Program-made: the position numbers and the translations under genes
In this document: in pieces, positions 13,343 through 14,517 of the stretch
How the letters are laid out: every line of letters starts with the position of its first letter
Position numbering within the stretch: the stretch's first letter is position 1
From: JAAYZM01 sp964510785
GTDB lineage: Bacteria; Actinomycetota; Actinomycetes; Actinomycetales; Cellulomonadaceae
Assembly (NCBI GenBank): GCA_964510785.1
Contig: CAZECM010000075.1
Span: forward strand, 1 to 14,517
Length of the DNA: 14,517 nt
Direction: 5' to 3'
Notes under the pieces: model-generated
Seen by the model: the letters and a program-made list of their open reading frames with translations, nothing else
Databases searched by the model: none
What the model was told of the DNA's origin: nothing

Positions 13343-14517
13343 GCTCCCTCGACTGGCTCGTGCCCCTCCCGGCGATCCTGCCGCTCTTCGGGGCGGGTCT
13401 CGCGCTCGCGATGTGGCGCTCGATGCGCGCACAGTTCGTGATCTCCGTGGTGGTGCTCGTGGTCGTGCTCGCCGCGGCCGTCACGATGCTCCTCACCGTG
13501 GGCGACATCCCGATGGTGGTCGACATCGGCGGCTGGGCTGCGCCCGTGGGCATCAACGTGGTCGCGGACCGGCTCGCGGCGCTGCTCCTGACGGTCTCGA
13601 GCGCCGTGACGCTGTGCGTCCTGCTGTACTCGATGGCGCAGGGCCTCGCCGACGGCGGGGAGGACACCCCGGTCGCGATCTACCACCCGACGTACCTCGT
13701 GCTCACGGCGGGCGTGAACATGGCGTTCCTCGCGGGCGACCTGTTCAACCTGTACGTCGCGTTCGAGGTGCTCCTCGCGGCGAGCTACGTGCTCATCACG
13801 CTCGGGGGCACGGGCGAGCGGATCCGCTCGGGCACGATCTACATCGCCGTCGCACTCGTCTCCTCCGTGACGTTCCTCGCCGCGATCGCGCTCGTGTACG
13901 CGGCGACGGGCACCGTCAACATGGCCCAGCTCGCGCTGCGGCTGCCGGAGATCGACCCCGGCGTGGCCCAGCTGCTGCAGCTCATGCTCCTGCTCGCGTT
14001 CGGCATCAAGGCCGCCGTCTTCCCCCTGCACGCGTGGCTGCCGGACTCCTACCCGACCGCGCCCGCCCCCGTCACGGCCGTGTTCGCCGGCTTGCTGACC
14101 AAGGTGGGTGTCTACGCGATCATCCGCACCCAGACGTTGCTGTTCCCCGGCGGGACGGCGGACACGCTGCTGCTGTGGCTCGCGCTCGCGACGATGCTCG
14201 TGGGCATCCTCGGCGCCGTGGCCCAGGACGACATCAAGCGACTGCTGTCCTTCACGCTCGTGAGCCACATCGGCTACATGATCTTCGGCATCGCGCTGAG
14301 CTCCACGGTGGGGCTGACGGGCGCGATCTTCTACGTGGTGCACCACATCACCGTGCAGACCGCGCTGTTCCTCGTCGCGGGGCTCATCGAGCACCGTGGG
14401 GGAACCACGTCCCTCGACCGGCTCGGCGGCCTCGCGAAGCTCGCGCCGGTGCTCGCGATCATGTTCTTCATCCCCGCGATGAACCTCGCCGGGATCCCGC
14501 CGCTGTCGGGCTTCCTC
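13339..14517 (+). CDS. mrpD: Mrp/Mnh antiporter subunit D (C-terminus beyond window)
   Basis: The first 393 residues of a NuoM/NuoN-like proton-translocating subunit are present, with no stop before the right edge; family members have about 490-540 residues. Ion-path residues: E143 in FNLYVAFEVLLAASY, K224 in FGIKAAVFPLHAWLP, H231, K255 in GLLTKVGVYA, and K300 in AQDDIKRLLSF, followed by the SHIGYM motif (309-314). Starting MSSLDWLVPLPAILPL, the first helix begins almost at the N-terminus. The ATG overlaps mrpC's stop by 4 bases. With mrpA-B and mrpC it forms one translationally coupled operon; E, F and G are expected next. Confidence 0.96.
   Translation, partial: MSSLDWLVPLPAILPLFGAGLALAMWRSMRAQFVISVVVLVVVLAAAVTMLLTVGDIPMVVDIGGWAAPVGINVVADRLAALLLTVSSAVTLCVLLYSMAQGLADGGEDTPVAIYHPTYLVLTAGVNMAFLAGDLFNLYVAFEVLLAASYVLITLGGTGERIRSGTIYIAVALVSSVTFLAAIALVYAATGTVNMAQLALRLPEIDPGVAQLLQLMLLLAFGIKAAVFPLHAWLPDSYPTAPAPVTAVFAGLLTKVGVYAIIRTQTLLFPGGTADTLLLWLALATMLVGILGAVAQDDIKRLLSFTLVSHIGYMIFGIALSSTVGLTGAIFYVVHHITVQTALFLVAGLIEHRGGTTSLDRLGGLAKLAPVLAIMFFIPAMNLAGIPPLSGFL

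Overview
This window is very GC-rich and has high third-position GC, Shine-Dalgarno motifs alternating with apparently leaderless starts, and many 4-base ATGA gene overlaps. It looks like chromosomal DNA from an actinobacterium. The best taxonomic clue is the GH94 gene at 5459-7927. It is 822 residues long and, from memory of the family, very close to the characterised Cellulomonas cellobiose phosphorylase, so I infer Cellulomonas or a near relative in Cellulomonadaceae or Promicromonosporaceae. I see no mobile element, CRISPR array, tRNA or rRNA.

Region 1 (1-619, minus) is the N-terminal part of an ABC-F ATPase that runs off the left edge.

Region 2 (699-4232) is a compact zinc-limitation island. 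Two operons diverge from a 55-base gap that carries a Zur-box-like palindrome. Leftward run rpmE2 (bL31), a CobW-like protein with a broken P-loop, rpmF2 (bL32), rpmJ2 (bL36) and a tandem GNAT acetyltransferase. Rightward run rpmB2 (bL28), rpmG2 (bL33) and rpsN2 (uS14). Five of the six ribosomal proteins have no cysteine and bL28 has a single one, so none can form the usual four-cysteine zinc site. The island would let the cell build zinc-free ribosomes and release zinc. The two non-ribosomal genes overlap ribosomal genes by 4 bases each and are the least explained part of the window.

Region 3 (4333-7927) holds a classical short-chain dehydrogenase on the plus strand, convergent with cellobiose phosphorylase on the minus strand. 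A perfect 17-bp stem with a 3-base loop lies between them and probably terminates both. Upstream of the phosphorylase is a CebR/LacI-type operator, so the gene is probably induced by cello-oligosaccharides.

Region 4 (8021-9618, plus) is dcd (dCTP deaminase, probably leaderless) overlapped by an unrecognised cysteine-free protein of 341 residues. The dcd and phosphorylase promoters appear to occupy the same 35 bases on opposite strands.

Region 5 (9738 to the right edge, plus) is the start of an Mrp/Mnh multisubunit cation/proton antiporter operon: a fused subunit A+B, subunit C with a long acidic tail, and the first 393 residues of subunit D. Each gene overlaps the next by 4 bases; E, F and G are expected beyond the edge.

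No gap between genes exceeds 300 bases; the largest is 5203-5458. Much of the window is ordinary core metabolism. The most distinctive part is the zinc-sparing ribosome island with its two coupled accessory proteins.
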